Under the pieces are notes generated by a model, which searched no databases, had not been told where the DNA came from, and saw only the letters and a program-made list of their open reading frames with translations. The translations under genes were made by a program, and so were the position numbers. A stretch of DNA of 64,000 nucleotides, taken from the NCBI GenBank assembly GCA_024811115.1, contig JAKOGH010000005.1:682001-746000 (forward strand). The letters are read 5' to 3'. Numbering within the stretch: the stretch's first letter is position 1; every line of letters begins with the position of its first letter. Shown piece after piece: positions 23,950 through 37,472 of this stretch. Source of the DNA: Terana coerulea (taxonomy: Eukaryota; Basidiomycota; Agaricomycetes; Polyporales; Phanerochaetaceae).

Positions 23950-26751
23950 ATGCCTGCGAAGGCGGGACCATCCGCAGACACCGCTGAACTCATCGAGCTC
24001 TTCAAGTCAATTGGTCTGACCCAGGCTAAGGCGGCAGAGGCGGCCAAGAGCCCGAAGAGCGCGACATCGCTGAAAGATATTATTGTGCAGAAAAATCTGG
24101 CTGGAAAGCAGCTTGACGAGAAGACCGGTGTCCTGTTGGCGTCAGCTGCGGTTCAGGGCTCGAAGCTAGGCGAGACGGAAAGAGGGTATGCAGTCGATGC
24201 CATCTTAGACGGTAGACTGAAGAGCACAGACCAGGTCTCGGGTACGCAAAGCCGCATTTATCGCTGCTGTGTTTTACTCAGCCAACAGTGATTTGTGAAT
24301 TCAGCTGCTGTGAAGTACCTAGAAACACACACTGTCCCGGTCGATCAGACAGACTTCGACAAGCAGTGCGGTGTAGGTGAGTATCTCGCGATATCTCTCA
24401 TAAAAACGCTGTGACTCATAGAGGGCTTTAGGATTTAGCATTACCCCCGCTGAACTCACATCTCAAGTCACAAATTATCTTGCTTCAAGTGCCGCTACTG
24501 GTTGGGCGAATCTCGGCAAGACCATCGGTGATCTGAAGAACACAGACCTGAGATGGGCCAATCCGCTGGAACTCAAGAATTCAGTGGAGGCTGCTTTTGC
24601 TGAGAAGTTTGGAGCCAAGGAGGCAGCAAAACCGAAGGGCAAGGTACGCATACGTAGAGCACAGACTGGAGTCTAGTCGAAGGATTCACCACGTCGTATC
24701 CCATAGGAGCCCAAAAAGAGGCGGCACCCAAGACGGCTGCAGCAGATACCAACGCTACTGCATCAACCTCAAAATCCGTATTCTCCGAAGGCTTCCTCGG
24801 CCGCCTGCATAAACCCGGCGAGAACCCCCAACTCCATCCACATCTCCGAGACCAGCACCTCGCAGCTACAGGCGGCGCTGTCTGGACCAGATTCCCTCCA
24901 GAGCCCAATGGCTACCTGCACATCGGGCATTCGAAAGCCATTTTCGTCAACTTCGGTTACGCTGCGCATCACAATGGCAAGACATACTTGCGATACGACG
25001 ATACGAATCCAGAGGCGGAGGAGGCCCAATACTTCGAGAGCATCCTGGAGACAGTGAGATGGCTTGGATTCGAGCCGTGGAAGATCACCTACTCCAGTGA
25101 TTATTTCGATCAGCTTTATGCGCTCGCCGAAGAGTTGATTAAGCGGGACAAGGGCTATGTTTGTCACTGTACAGGTACGTGCAGTATTCAACCCGATATA
25201 TGCGGACGAGGACTCACATATATCCTAAGCGGAGGAGATCTACGCCAGTCGTGGTGGTGATGAGCGAGGTCCTCGTAGTGCTTGCGTACACCGCACACGA
25301 CCAGTAGAAGAGTCCCTCACGGAGTTCAGAAGGATGAAGGATGGCTTGTACAAGCCAGGGGAGGCTATTCTGCGGATGAAGCAGGACATAGAGTCCGGCA
25401 ACACGATGATGTGGGATCTCGTCGCGTACCGTGTGCTGAACGCGCCACACCACAGAACGCACGACAAATGGAAGATCTACCCAACATACGACTTCACTCA
25501 CTGTCTGGTCGATAGTTTCGAGAACATTTCGTGAGCAGTGTCGAGCTGATTTTGTCGCCTAATGTTCATGCCTTTACAGACACTCACTTTGCACAACCGA
25601 GTTTATCGCTTCAAGAGAGTCGTATGAATGGCTTTGCGACGCGCTCGAGGTCTACAAGCCTCGCCAGTCAGAATATGGCAGGCTGAACGTTACCGGGACC
25701 GTCATGTCGAAACGCAAGATTCTTCAGCTCGTCAAGGAAGGCTACGTTAAATGGCTGGGACGACCCTCGTTTGTACACTATCATCGCCCTTCGCAGACGT
25801 GGTGTTCCTCCAGGAGCCATTCTTTCTTTCGTCAGCTCCCTTGGTGTCTCGACCGCAGCATCTAACATCCAGACCGTGCGCTTCGAGCAAACCGTCAGGC
25901 AGTACCTCGAGAGCACAGCACCCCGTCTCTTGATGGTCCTCAACCCTCTCAAAGTCACTATCGAGAACCTCCCAGAGGACCACGTCCAGATGCTGGAGAA
26001 GCCGCTACACCCCAAGGTGCCCGAGCTGGGCAGCTCGACAATCCCATTCACACGCACCATCTACATCGACAAAGACGATTTCCGCCTCGTCGACTCCCCA
26101 GACTACTTCCGCCTCGCCCCAGGGAAGACTGTCGGCCTCTTCCAGGCGCCGCACCCCATCACCTGTACGTCGTACAAGACCGACGCTGCGACGGGCGAGG
26201 TCACCGAGCTCGTCTGCCGGGTCGAGACCGAGGGCGCGGCGGCGAAGAAGCCAAAAGCGTTCATCCAGTGGGTCGCGGCGCACGCGCCGTCGGGCAGCCC
26301 CGTCGTCGTCGACGAGACGCGCGTGTTCCACCAGCTCTTCAAGTCGGACAACCCCGCGGCGGCGCCAGACTTCCGCGCGGACGTCAACCCGCACAGCCTG
26401 GACGTGGTGCGCGGCGCGATGGTCGAGGTCGGGTTCTGGTCGCTCGCGCGGCGGCTTTGGGTGGATGCTAAGAAGGAGAGCAAGGAGCGGACGGAGAAGG
26501 CACGGAAGGAGACGGAGCAGGGGGTAGGCCATGGCGCCCCTGGGGACGATACGCCGCAGGCGACGAGCGCGCAGCTCGTCGGGAAGGAGGTGATCCGGTT
26601 CCAGGGCTTGCGCGTGGCGTACTTTGCGGTCGACAAGGACTCGGTGCTCAAGTGCCTGGAGGAGACGGGAGAGCCGTCGACGAAGCCCGGGGACCGCATT
26701 GTGCTCAATCGTATCGTCAGCTTGAAGGAGGATTCGGGCAAGGCGGCTTGA
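23950..26751 (+). CDS. GLN4: Cytosolic glutaminyl-tRNA synthetase
   Basis: A class I synthetase that charges tRNA-Gln. The N-terminal eukaryote-specific helical domain ([23 protein letters not shown], about 220 residues) is followed by the catalytic core with [16 protein letters not shown] (HIGH motif), [24 protein letters not shown] and the KMSKS equivalent [11 protein letters not shown]. The C-terminal anticodon-binding beta-barrels run to [10 protein letters not shown]; stop 26749-26751. Introns at about 24241-24303, 24377-24430, 24643-24721 (acceptor aaaaagag), 25175-25229 and 25530-25580. The frame breaks once, at 25749-25751: the conserved [13 protein letters not shown] needs one base fewer (or two more) than the AAA printed. 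Both sides are perfectly conserved, so an assembly indel is likelier than loss of an essential gene. Confidence 0.93.
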
Positions 26752-26972
26752 AACCTAGGCTGTCATAGACGCTCTAGCGAAACTTGTACAATCTAACGAA
26801 ACTGCCGACATTGTATAATTGCCTGTAACATGAGAATGCTCTGTGATTTATCCGACATGACTGTCATGACTGTGTGGGGTGAGTACATCGCTTTGGTTGA
26901 TGGTATGTTACATTGTGGCGATTATTGTACATTGGTAAGTCGTCCTTCCCATGGAATTCTGCGCTCTCGTAA

Positions 26973-29627
26973 CTACGCGCCGTCTGTGCTCTGCGCTTCC
27001 TTCATCTTCACCCACATCCCACCCTACATTCGCAAGTCAGTTCCCCGCACCTATAGCGCACAAACACAAAAACAACACGCACGTTAGAATACAACGTTAG
27101 ATGCGCCTTCGGCCAGAACCTCTCAACGCCCTTCCTGCCTGGCGCGCCCGCCCACGCCGCCGGGACGCGCGCGTCGGGCGGGTGCGAGTCCTCGTGCAGC
27201 GCGATGCCGTCGAAGTGCTGCAGCAGACGCACGAGGAAGAACGACATCTCGTTGTACGCGAACTGCTGCCCGAGGCAGATGCGCGGCCCGGCGTTGAAGG
27301 GCAGGAAGATGAACGGGTTCGGGGTCAGGTAGCGCTGCACGCGCGCGTCGAGGAAGCGGTCCGGGTCGAAGTCCTCGGCTGGAAGGTGCGTGGGGTGAGA
27401 GGGAGAGAAGGACGAAAGTGCGTGGGGAGGTGCGTACCGTCTGGGCCCCAGTAGTCTTTGCGCCGGTGCATGCAGTGCACGGAGTATGCGACCCTGATTT
27501 AGGACACCTGAGGATATGGGCTGCATGAGGATGGTCCAAGCACGTACGGTGTGTGCTCTGGGATGAAGTATGGCTGGTTAGGGTCGGGGCTGGGTAGTAT
27601 GGCATCTTTGATAGAGAATCTGTGGAACTTCGATTGAGACATGCGTATGTGGTGCAATGTGCGAGCCCTCTTGCCTAATATTCCATGGTCTGAAGAAACG
27701 TATCAAAACGTGAACTCAAACACTGCATATATGCGCGTGGAACTCACACTGCGGGATAGAGCCGTAGCGTCTCTAGAAACTTCCGTATTGGCAAGAAGTT
27801 CGGTATGAAGACGAGACGTCTCTCCCACCGTTAATGACAGCCCGGAGATACTTCATCTCCCTGATGTCGTCATACGTCGGGCGACGCGAAGGGCCAACCT
27901 TCCCAAGAATCTCCTCTCTAAGACGACGGAGCACATCTGGATGTTGTGAAAGGAAGTATATCGCCATTGTCAAGGTTCCTGCGGTCTAGAGTTACGGCGC
28001 TTTAGCTGGGTGGCTATGATTATGCGATATTACGTACAGTATCACGCCCTGCGATCATAATGTTGAGGACTTCGTCGTGGAGAACTGCAGGATCTAGGGC
28101 CATAGGACGTCAGTGCACGATCTCTAGCAGGGCTTGAAGAGAAGTTCACCCGCGGTGAACTTGATGAGATGATCTAGTAAGGTCTCATCCTCGCCGATCT
28201 CGTCCTGCTTCTCGCCCTCAACCTGCGCCGCTTGCACTGTATGCGCTTTCCGCACAGCCTCTTGGAGGATCGGGTTCAAGAACGCGTCGACGACGCGCAT
28301 GGGTTCTTTCATCCTGCTGTGAAAGAGTTCGAACCACGGCCAGACGATGCCCACGCGGGTACGCCACGCCACCACGTTCTGCGCCTCGCTGAAGGCGCTC
28401 GCAAAGTCCTCGGAGGGGGACGAGGACGTGTGTGAAAGGGACGCAGGCGCGTGGTGGGGGTACGGGAGAACGCTCGAGAGGCTGTTGACGCAGCGCCCGA
28501 AGAGGAATTCGGTCGCGGAGTCAAGGGTAAAGCGGGAGATGAGATCCTGAAGATGCATCCGCTTAGTAGTCTAGCCGTTAGAGCTAGTAGGATGTTCGCC
28601 GTACCTGGAAGTCCACGGCGTAACCTTCGTTCAGCCTCGCCTTCATTTTGTTCATCGCACGTTCTGAATGCATAGTGTCAACTTCGCATATAACAGCTTC
28701 TATGAGAGCTTTGTCTACTTACCAGCATGCGTATCAAAAGGTCAAAATGGCCGATTCTTTCGCGAGTGAAGAACGGCCGTGTCATCGAGCGATGAAACCT
28801 AGGGAAGGGGATGAGCTTCTAGTACAGTGGATGCCGGTTGAGAGATCTTACTTCCACATTTCACCTTTAGTCAAAGACAAATAATTCAGGACTCAAGGTG
28901 CTGCGGACAGGTTTAGGATGGCCGTACCGTCTGAGTTGAACACACCTGTCCCAAGGAGAGGCTTCATGAATCCATCGAACACCGCTCCTGGAGAATGCCA
29001 TGATTAAAGAATGTCGAGTCTCGAGATGGCACGACAAGCACCCTTCTCATAGTTGTTAAAATCGGTGGCCAAAATAGTCTAGATGACGGAAATCATCAGC
29101 AGATTAGGCAACAGATGTATACATATGTAGCCGCCTGAGGATTCACCTTCAGCACGTTGGCGTCCGACGTGATATACTGCCTATCCCACAGGATGTAAAT
29201 TTCGAAAGTGTGCCCAAGCTCATGCATCGTCTCCCATAGAAGGTCACCTACCGGACCCTCATGAAGCCAGCCAAGCAGGAGAAATGTAATTCAACACTCA
29301 CTGAGGTAGCCTGTCTCCCACACATTCGCAAGGCGCACGAGTAGGTCGATGCTCCCAATGCTGCGTCCAGACCAGCGGGGAGGGCGCGCTGCCCCGGCGC
29401 GAGCCGCCTTGCGGGCGACAACCCAATCGTTGTAGTACGCACGACCGACCGGGGAACGTTGGTATGCTCGCGATGGCGAGGATCACGATGGACCATGTCG
29501 GCAATGCCACGCCGGCTTGCCTGCGCAGGAAGACGAGAATCGTCGCGGTGAGGACGCTGGGGGTGAATAAGTGCGCGAGCTGCGAGGCTGCGAGAGCCAA
29601 CGCTTCTCGGTGAAGGGAGAAGACCAT
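26973..29627 (-). CDS. CYP63: Cytochrome P450, CYP63-like, copy A
   Basis: A membrane-anchored fungal P450. The N-terminal hydrophobic helices ([32 protein letters not shown]) are followed by [48 protein letters not shown], the SATEFLFG region, the I-helix AGRDT, ExxR in ETLRLYPA (about 27755-27780) and the heme loop [17 protein letters not shown] with its Cys ligand. The last exon, after a gtgcgt...gtag intron, reads [12 protein letters not shown], stop 26973-26975. It resembles the CYP63 monooxygenases of white-rot fungi (alkane, fatty-acid and xenobiotic oxidation). A frame break lies near 29448-29455, between SIPTF and [11 protein letters not shown], next to C/G runs. It is paralogous to the next gene. 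Confidence 0.85.
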
Positions 29628-30264
29628 GGTGGTGGTTAGTGAGATGCAGACTACAACCTCCGAAGCTACAACATACGTGAGAGATCATCTGGACGCCGTG
29701 GGCACCACACCAGAGATATTCCGTTACCGCAGTAATATTACCACTGTGACAAGCGTTCTATGACTGTCGTTGGTCGAGCAGCGTGCTCGCGGTATGGGAC
29801 CGTACAATGAGCATTTGCTGGGCAGTCGTAGTCCCTCTTAGAGGTTGTGACGGTGATATTTCTGAGGTTTGAACGAAAACAGTGAAAGACGACGGGAAGG
29901 AAGTCGGAACTTGAATGAAGCGCTTGGTGGTCTATTACAACACGAGCTATCACATGCACTCTTCACATGCACATCTGGAGTCTAAGCCACGCCCGAATCA
30001 GGCAGGCGTGCAGGTTCAATTCAAGAGAAAACCGATATTGATCTCGCAGTCATCCCACTCGACAAGTGTGTCTATAATTGTCGAGGAATAATAAGTTCAA
30101 GCTGGAAAGGAGAAGAATACTTGGTGCAGAATGCCAGTGCCACATGTTGCTAGTACTATACATGTAGGCTTCAAGGATACTTAGCTTCATCCCAAAGAGT
30201 AACAGTCATAGAACTACATTTCTAGTATACATACAAAATTGAGGTGCACAAACACTCGTGCCTC
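29628..30264. other. Intergenic stretch between the two P450 genes
   Basis: 637 bases; no gene visible. It should hold the promoter of P450 copy A (right of 29627) and the terminator of copy B. No repeats are apparent. Confidence 0.35.
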
Positions 30265-32833
30265 TTAGACTTCATTAATCGGAGCAACTCCATTCGTTCT
30301 TACCCACAGCCCGCCCTACAGCCAGGGTTGCCAGTTAGCACGAGCCTCAGACCTAGCAAAAAGCCAGCTTCATGACGACGCACCGCAGAGTACAGCGTCA
30401 AATGCGACTTCGGCCAGAACTTCTCCTTGCCTTTGCGTCCGGGGAACCGCGCCCACGCCGCGGGTGGCGTGTCCGCAGGGTCGTGTGCGGCGCTGTCGAG
30501 CGCAACACCGTCAAAATGCTGCAGCAGCCGAATGAGGAAGAAGGACATCTCGTTGTATGCGAACTGCTGGCCGAGGCAGATGCGCGGCCCGGCATTGAAG
30601 GGCAAAAAGATGAACGGGTGTGGCGTGAGGTATTTCTGCAGCCGATGGTCGATGAACCGGTCGGGGTCGAACTCTTCGGCTAGGGGCGGGTGGGGTGAGT
30701 CAGGCTGTGGACAGGGGGAGATGCGTGCGTACCGTCTGGGCCCCAGTAATGTGTGCTGCGATGCATGCAGTGTACAGAGTATTGGACACTAGAGCGAGCC
30801 GTGATAAATCATTGCGTTGAGAACAATGTTGGTGATGCACGTACGGGGAGCCCGCCGGGATGAACCAAGGCTTGCCGGTGGGGTCAGAATTAGGTAAAAT
30901 GGCGTCCTCAACAGCGAAGCTGTCAATAGATAGATTTGCTATCGCCAGTTGCTATCCCAGAACAATGCATACCGTATATTCCACGGTCTGTACGAGAATC
31001 ATTAGTCATTCGGCTCCATTGTTATTGCACTCGGAAAAAAACTCACACCGCAGGGTAGAGACGCATAGTTTCTTGGATGAAAAAAAGTAGATATTTTGCG
31101 GTGTTATTGCTTAACTTGGAGACTCACCGTTGAGGAAAGCCCTCAAATACTTCATCTTGCGGATGTCATCATATGTCGGGCGATTAGTGGGGCCAATGAC
31201 CTCTAAAATTTCTTGGCGTAGACGACCGAGGACTTCGGGGTGCTGGGTGAGGAAGTATACCGCAATCGTAAGCATACCGGCAGTCTGAAGGTTATCAGGT
31301 TAGTCAATTAACAATATATCAATTACCACACATGCCGTATCTCGACCAGCAACCATAATGTTGAGAATCTCATCGTGGAGAACCACAGGATCTAGACGCT
31401 GAACCTTAGCGATGATCCTCATCCGAGAAGTAAGACAGCCTACCCGTAGTGAATCGCGCAAGGTGGTCCAAGAGAGTCTCCTCGTCCTCAACCTTGGCAG
31501 CCTCCCCATCCACATTCAGCCCCTCCGCCTTCGCATCCCCCGCCTTCTCGAGCGCCTTCTGCAAGATCGGGTTCAGGTACGAGTCCACGACGCGCATTGA
31601 CGCGGCGGTCCTGCTCCCGAAGACCTCGAACCACGGCCACAGCCACTGGAGGCGCGTCCGCTGCGCGAGCGCCATCTGCGCGTCGCGGAACGCGTCCGAA
31701 AAGTCGTTGGCGGCGGAGTGCGGCCGGGCCTTGAGGTGCGCGGGCGCGTTGTGCGGGTACGGGAGCGCGTCGCGCAGGCTGTGTACGCAGGCGCCGAAGA
31801 GGAACTCGGTGGCGGAGTCGACGGTGAAGCGGGAGATCAGGTCCTGGGATAGCGATGGGTTTGTTCACTAAATGCAGTTAATAGTACCCGTGTGTACGTA
31901 CCTGGAAATCGACGGCGTAGCCCTCTCTGAGGCGTTGCTTCATCTTAGAGATTGCGTCAGCTGAAGACGTGGTTAGAACATCTGTTCGAAAGCAGTAATG
32001 CCTGGTGTGTGACTGACTGGCATGGCGATCAAACATTTCGAAATGGGTTATGCGTTCACGAGAGAAGAACGGCCGTGTCATGGCGCGGTGGAATCTAGCA
32101 AGAAATTCAAAACCCCGTCCAGGACTGTGCGCGTAGACAGACCTACTTCCACAGCTCCCCGTCTGCATTGAAAACTCCATTACCCAAAACGGAGTGCATG
32201 TACGAGTCGAACCTTTCCCCTGCAGTTGCACCGTCGACAGGTGACTCGAACGACATCACTTACTTAGCCTTACCTTTGACCCAATTGTTGAAATCCGTAG
32301 CAAGGATGGTCTACGAATAATTCGGCATTACCCATTTGATTTCGACATCGCGCCATACCTTAATAATAGCCGGGTCTGTTGTGCAATAATTCTGCTCCCA
32401 CAGGACATGGAAGTCGTACGTTGGTCCAAGCTCGCTAAACTTCTCGAAAAAGTGGTCGCCTGAATGCGCTAGGTCAGAGGATGTCTGGAGTGCGAACAAC
32501 ACCCATGGACGTACTCAAGAAGCCCTTCTTCATCGCTTTATCTGCGAGCTTTAGGACATCCCAGTTAGCAATCATATTTCCCTCCCACCGCGGGGGCAAC
32601 GCCGCGCCCATGCGTGCCGCCTTCCTCGCATTCCGCCAGTACCGCAACTTGGAGCCTCCGATATGGTAGGCGGGGATTGACAAGATGGCCACGATTATAT
32701 CCACCCATGCGGGAACAGGGGCAGGGGCGCTCCGGCGAAGAGCATACAATGCCGCCGACACAACGACGGCAGGCAATATCAGACGGGAAAGCTGGCCGAC
32801 GACAAGATAGTGAGCTTTCGAGAGGATGGGCAT
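30265..32833 (-). CDS. CYP63: Cytochrome P450, CYP63-like, copy B
   Basis: Begins [20 protein letters not shown] with two hydrophobic segments, then [63 protein letters not shown] and [20 protein letters not shown]. These are followed by I-helix [18 protein letters not shown] (ExxR, split by an intron near 31127) and [18 protein letters not shown]. The last exon reads [16 protein letters not shown] with the stop at 30265-30267. About 14 introns; I found no frame break. It is close to copy A in intron pattern and sequence, so the two arose by tandem duplication. Predicted ER-bound monooxygenase; substrate unknown. Confidence 0.9.
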
Positions 32834-33426
32834 TTTGTAGATGTGGTGAGTGCAAGGAGAAACACCTCGAGGTTTATTCGCGCATTGTGGGTTCTTATGG
32901 CCCCTTTCCGCGCTTGGTGAGGTGACCGCTGGAGCTTGGGGGCCGTGTCAATTTTGTGTCAATGATGCACCGCTAAAGAAACCTACTATTTCCGTCATGC
33001 TTCCGGTAATCATGTGCAAGGGGTCAACGCTGGATCTGACTGTGGTGCAACGTGTAGAAGTCTCGGAGACACTCAAGAGACATTGCGTCAATGCAGCTGC
33101 TCATTCGTTGTTGTAGGCCCCGCCGCCGCCGACCGGTATTTCTGTTGTATATTTGTCCTAAGCATTGGTTATGAGTGAGACAGAAGCACCTAAATGATTA
33201 CCAGCAATATTGGACTGACCTTCGAGAAGCAACGTGTGCCGTATGAATACCATATTTTGAGATCTGCAGGAACCTGTGATTCGGTACGCCCGGTGCTGGG
33301 TCAGTGGAATCTAGCGTCTGCCTCTCACGTTCTAATCGGCGCAACCAGGCTGATTTGCGCTTAGCCAATTTCCCGCGAATAGAGATGAGTGGATGGATGT
33401 GATAGAGATTGCGCAGAAACCAAGCA
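32834..33426. other. Intergenic stretch between P450 copy B and CFT2
   Basis: 593 bases holding the 5' region of P450 copy B and the 3' flank of CFT2. No coding or repeat signal is seen. Confidence 0.35.
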
Positions 33427-36400
33427 TCATGCAGCGACAAGCGCGTGCAGACCGTACACTTCCTTACGCACTTTGTAGTACACGTCCGATACGGCGCCCT
33501 CCAGCTCCACCTTCCCTCTACCCGTCTTTTTCACCGCGACGGAATCCTCCAGCGAGTCGAGAGAGCTGCCCTTCTTCGCCGCTGCGCCGCAGATGAGCAC
33601 GCCCTCGCCAACCAGTTCGGCCTGCACGCCCACCGCAGCCAGCCGTGCTTTGAGTGCAGTGAGCTTTAGCTCGCCGATCATGGTTGACTGTGGGAGCGTC
33701 CGGGTGGGGCGTGACCCCAGGATGCGGCCTCGGGCCCCAATGTGTAAGGCATCCTGACGCGGCACCGAGGCCACGACGGGCTCGAGGATGGGAATAGTCG
33801 AAGTCGCCAAGCTGGATACCCGGCCGGTAACATATGCCACTTCGTTGTCCTCGAACTTGTACGAAGCATTAGTGATGGCGTTATGACAGATCAAAGAAGT
33901 TCGTTTAGACGCACCCTCGACATTTTCAGAGACGCCAGGAGCTCGTCGCTTAACGATATGGAGAAACTGTTCGTGTGCTGTCCGATCTGGATGCTTTCTC
34001 CGACGGCTGGGGCGTAGATGTCCTTGGTCATCGCTCGAATGCCAGAGCAGCTTTCGATCAGGTGGTCTGTAGCAGCTGCAGGGGCGTGGACAATAATCTA
34101 TAACTCAATTAGCCCAAGGCCATGCTGTTTCGCTAAATTGCGTACCATTTTTCTTGGGTTGACTTGGGGCACAATGGTCTTCACCGCACGACCGTCGTTC
34201 AACCCTTCCAAATCCACGAATAACAGACGGCACGCCATCTGGACCTCCACTTCAGTCGCTATGAACTTTGAAGGCAGCTCGCGAACGACATTCTGCGTAT
34301 TTAGTCATGTACGTCAGCAGGCAATGGTGGCAATATGCGACGGGAACAAACCTTTTCCTCCTCTTCCACGTTGGCCCTCCGGGCTACCTTCGAGTCTTCG
34401 CTTTCGGCGCGCTCCTCGAGCGCCTTGCCCTTCCGCATCCACATTTCCACGTCGAGCAGCTCACCAAACTCGTCAATCCGTCGCTTCTTCTCGACGTACG
34501 GAAACATCCTGAACCGCTGCTGCTCCGCACTCTTGAAGAATGAGGACGCCTTGGCGACGTTGCCCTTCAGGTAGATGTCGTACGACAGCATCTGTTTCGA
34601 CACACCGTCGTCGTCGACCGTACCACTCCAGGCGGGGTCGTCCATGTCTCTTCGTTTTGCGCCTTTACGCTTGGATGGTTTGGGGGTCTTCGAGTCGTCA
34701 TCTGCATCGTCGTCATCGAGTGCCAACTCGACTTCGTCCTCGTCATCGCTGTCCGAGTCGGAGTCATCATCCTCGTCCGTATCGTCTGCGTCGGCTTCTA
34801 GTATCCGCTGGCGGCGTTCCTCAGCGGCCTTCTTGGCAGCCTCTTTCTCTTTGGCGACTCGCTCTTTCGTCAAGTACTCATCGAGCTCTGTGCCTTGTAA
34901 CGGGACTTTTGATCTGATCTGAAAAATGTTTAGAAACCGCTATAGCTGTATGGAGTGATGGCACATACCTTGAGTTGCACGTTGCCGTCCATCATGACGT
35001 TATTTCCAATCTTGCCGCGATCCCACTTAGTCTCTTCGCGCTGCGAGTTATTCCACTGGTCGAAGAGAATTCTGGCCAACGTTCCCTCTTCGCCACGATT
35101 GGTTAATAACATAACGTTATCGGGAGTCTCAGCGAACTCAGAAAACAGCGCTCGCGAGGGACCATGCGACAGTGAGGCTGGTACGGCAAGGACAAGTTTC
35201 GGGTCCTTGGAAGAATATCGTTGCATGAGAGCAGCGGGGCTAGAAAAGATCTCCAGGTGACTGGACAAACACTGGTTAGCTTTTATCCAGCACACTATTG
35301 GCGATGCACTCACTTGAAACGCAAGGCAAAGGCACCCAGAGCTTCGTTGTCATCATCATCGTCTGCCCTCTTTCTCTTCTTGTCTTTCCCTCCCTTTCCG
35401 CCGTCTTGTCCCTCCACGCCAACATCCTCTTTGCTGACAGTGCCGCCCAACCACTCCATCATACTCCTCACGAACGTGAGCATCTCGTGTCCGGTCCGTG
35501 AAAGCAAACATATTGGAAATTTCAGGCGAGAGTAGTTCCAGTGTTGGTCCAATAGCACGAGGAGTTCGAGCACTCGAGTGCTGGCGTCGCAAGGCATGAG
35601 CAGCGAGTTGCGCGAGGAAAGGGTAGCAGTGATACAATCTAATCTGTCTCAACACACAAGCAGAGATGCAGTTGATTGAGACATACCGAGCAGAGCCATA
35701 TCCCTATCCTTTCGCCGTGCTGTGGTGACGTTTGCACGTTCCGCATCGGTGATGAGCAAGTCAGGTCGCACCAGAGTCTCAAACACGCCTGCTCCGCTTG
35801 CGCTTCTCATCAGGACTGTCCCATCCAAATGCCTCTCCTTCATATGGTTCATATCCACCGCATATAGTAGGGTACCTGCCGTAGGAGACCGGACTTTCCA
35901 GATGGTGCCACCGAGAGTGTGTCCGGCATTGAAGGGTATGATGGTCAAGCCCTGGCATTTACCTGACAGACTGTTAGTAACAGAGTTCTATAAGCAGCTG
36001 TGATAAAATGTACCTTGCAAGTGACATGGTTGGGAGTAACGCAATACGTTGACGGAGTCGAACGCATCGTGTACTTCTTGCACAGTCGCCACGAATTTAC
36101 GCTTACGTGGTTCTGACACAGCAGCGTTCGGTTGTTCAGGAGTCTTACTCCTTTGCTTCGTGTCGTCCTGCATTTCGGTGTCTGGGTCTGCCTGTGCAGA
36201 AGCCTCAGCATCAACGTCTTCTTCGTCCCGCACCCCCTCAACGTCCTCGGTAGCCGCGATGCGCGCCATGGCCTGGACTGGGAGGGTCACATATGCCGGC
36301 GCGGTAAGACCCCAGTGGGAGTAAGCATAGGGGTAAAGGCCGCTATGCGCCAAGTCTCCATGGGATATGAGGACGAGGTCAATGGTGGGTGCATATCTAT

Positions 36401-36726
36401 GTAACGACTTCAATATAGTTCATTCGCGGAGGCTTTCAGGGAGAGAACGACGAAGATTGTATTTCTAAGAACACATAGCTACAATATGGTATATACAATA
36501 TGGTCGGAGCGGATACGCACTCTTTCAAGGTCTGACAGTACTGCTCCCAGTGGTACTGCCTCTCTGCAAGATCCTCTTCCTTCACCGCAGACGAAGAGTC
36601 TTCCGGACACCAATCTGGAGAGCCACAGTCGAGCAGGATGCGCACATCATCGACTTGGAGGAGGTATGCGAGTGGAACGGTGCGGGAAGAGCGGGCAGCA
36701 CCCGACAGGGGGGTGAAGGTAATCAT
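33427..36726 (-). CDS. CFT2: Cleavage and polyadenylation factor subunit 2 (CPSF100/Cft2)
   Basis: A metallo-beta-lactamase/beta-CASP protein. MITFTPLSGAARSSRTVPLAYLL and ILLDCGSPDW open it; SHGDLAHSGLYPYAYSHWGL is the degenerate zinc-binding loop expected of the non-catalytic subunit. PFNAGHTLGGTIWKV, the beta-CASP part (LLMPCDASTRVLELLVLLDQ, LTNRGEEGTLARILF) and the C-terminal MIGELKLTALKARLAAVGVQAEL follow. Acidic, Lys-rich insertions occur at about 34630-34830 (DTDEDDDSDSDSDDED) and 36120-36240. It works with CPSF73 in mRNA 3'-end processing. Several introns; stop 33427-33429. ATG 36726 was chosen because it starts the conserved N-terminus; a longer upstream open frame exists. Confidence 0.92.
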
Positions 36727-37472
36727 CAAGCTGGGGCGCGCTCCGGCGCTCGTGCGCGCAAGCTGCGTGAAGCCGGAGCGCCCGAACCCAGTTCCAACTT
36801 CCGAGCCCACGCCTATTCACCTCGCGACGACCACCTGCCGCGTTCTCCAAGCGTATATAGCGAGGACACCATTCAGCGAAGGTGCGGATCTGGTGCGGTA
36901 GGCTATGCAGAGATAGGCACACATTACTTGGCTACCTGGAGTCTGGCCAACACGCAGCAAGAGGAAACTATTCATCCGAGCGACCAGACGCAACTCAACG
37001 CGGAGAGAATCGAGAGAGAATGCCCTGAATTTTAGCAGGAAGACATTTTTCGACATATGAGCGTGCTCAACGTCGTAGCGACGTCGGCGAGTACAAGCCC
37101 GTGCGACGGAGGCTCGCCTGGAGGCGATGGACCTCCCGACGAACAAGAGGCAACAGGCCGTCGGGAGAAATAAGCGCCGCCGCAACGCCTGCGCATTGAG
37201 GCCATGTTTTGTCCCAAAAAGGCAAGCAGGTTCGTTATTGTGTCCGACCGGGTTATTGTTCTGCGTTGTACTATTTCCTCATTTCTACCATGAGTTCGCC
37301 TGTTTGCACGCCCCCATCTTCGTTTCCCTACTATCGTCTTGCTTTGAGAGCAACTCCCCTTCCATTCGCACCACCACCAAGCCTAGAGGGCCGCCATATC
37401 CACCTCATAACAGTTACTCTCAGGCTCTACAAACCACTACATTACCTCTACGCATAGCTGCAGTTACAGCAG
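36727..37472. promoter_or_regulatory. Divergent promoter region between CFT2 and the BTB gene
   Basis: 746 bases between oppositely oriented start codons. 37260-37440 is pyrimidine-rich and probably the BTB gene leader. No specific element is assigned. Confidence 0.4.
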
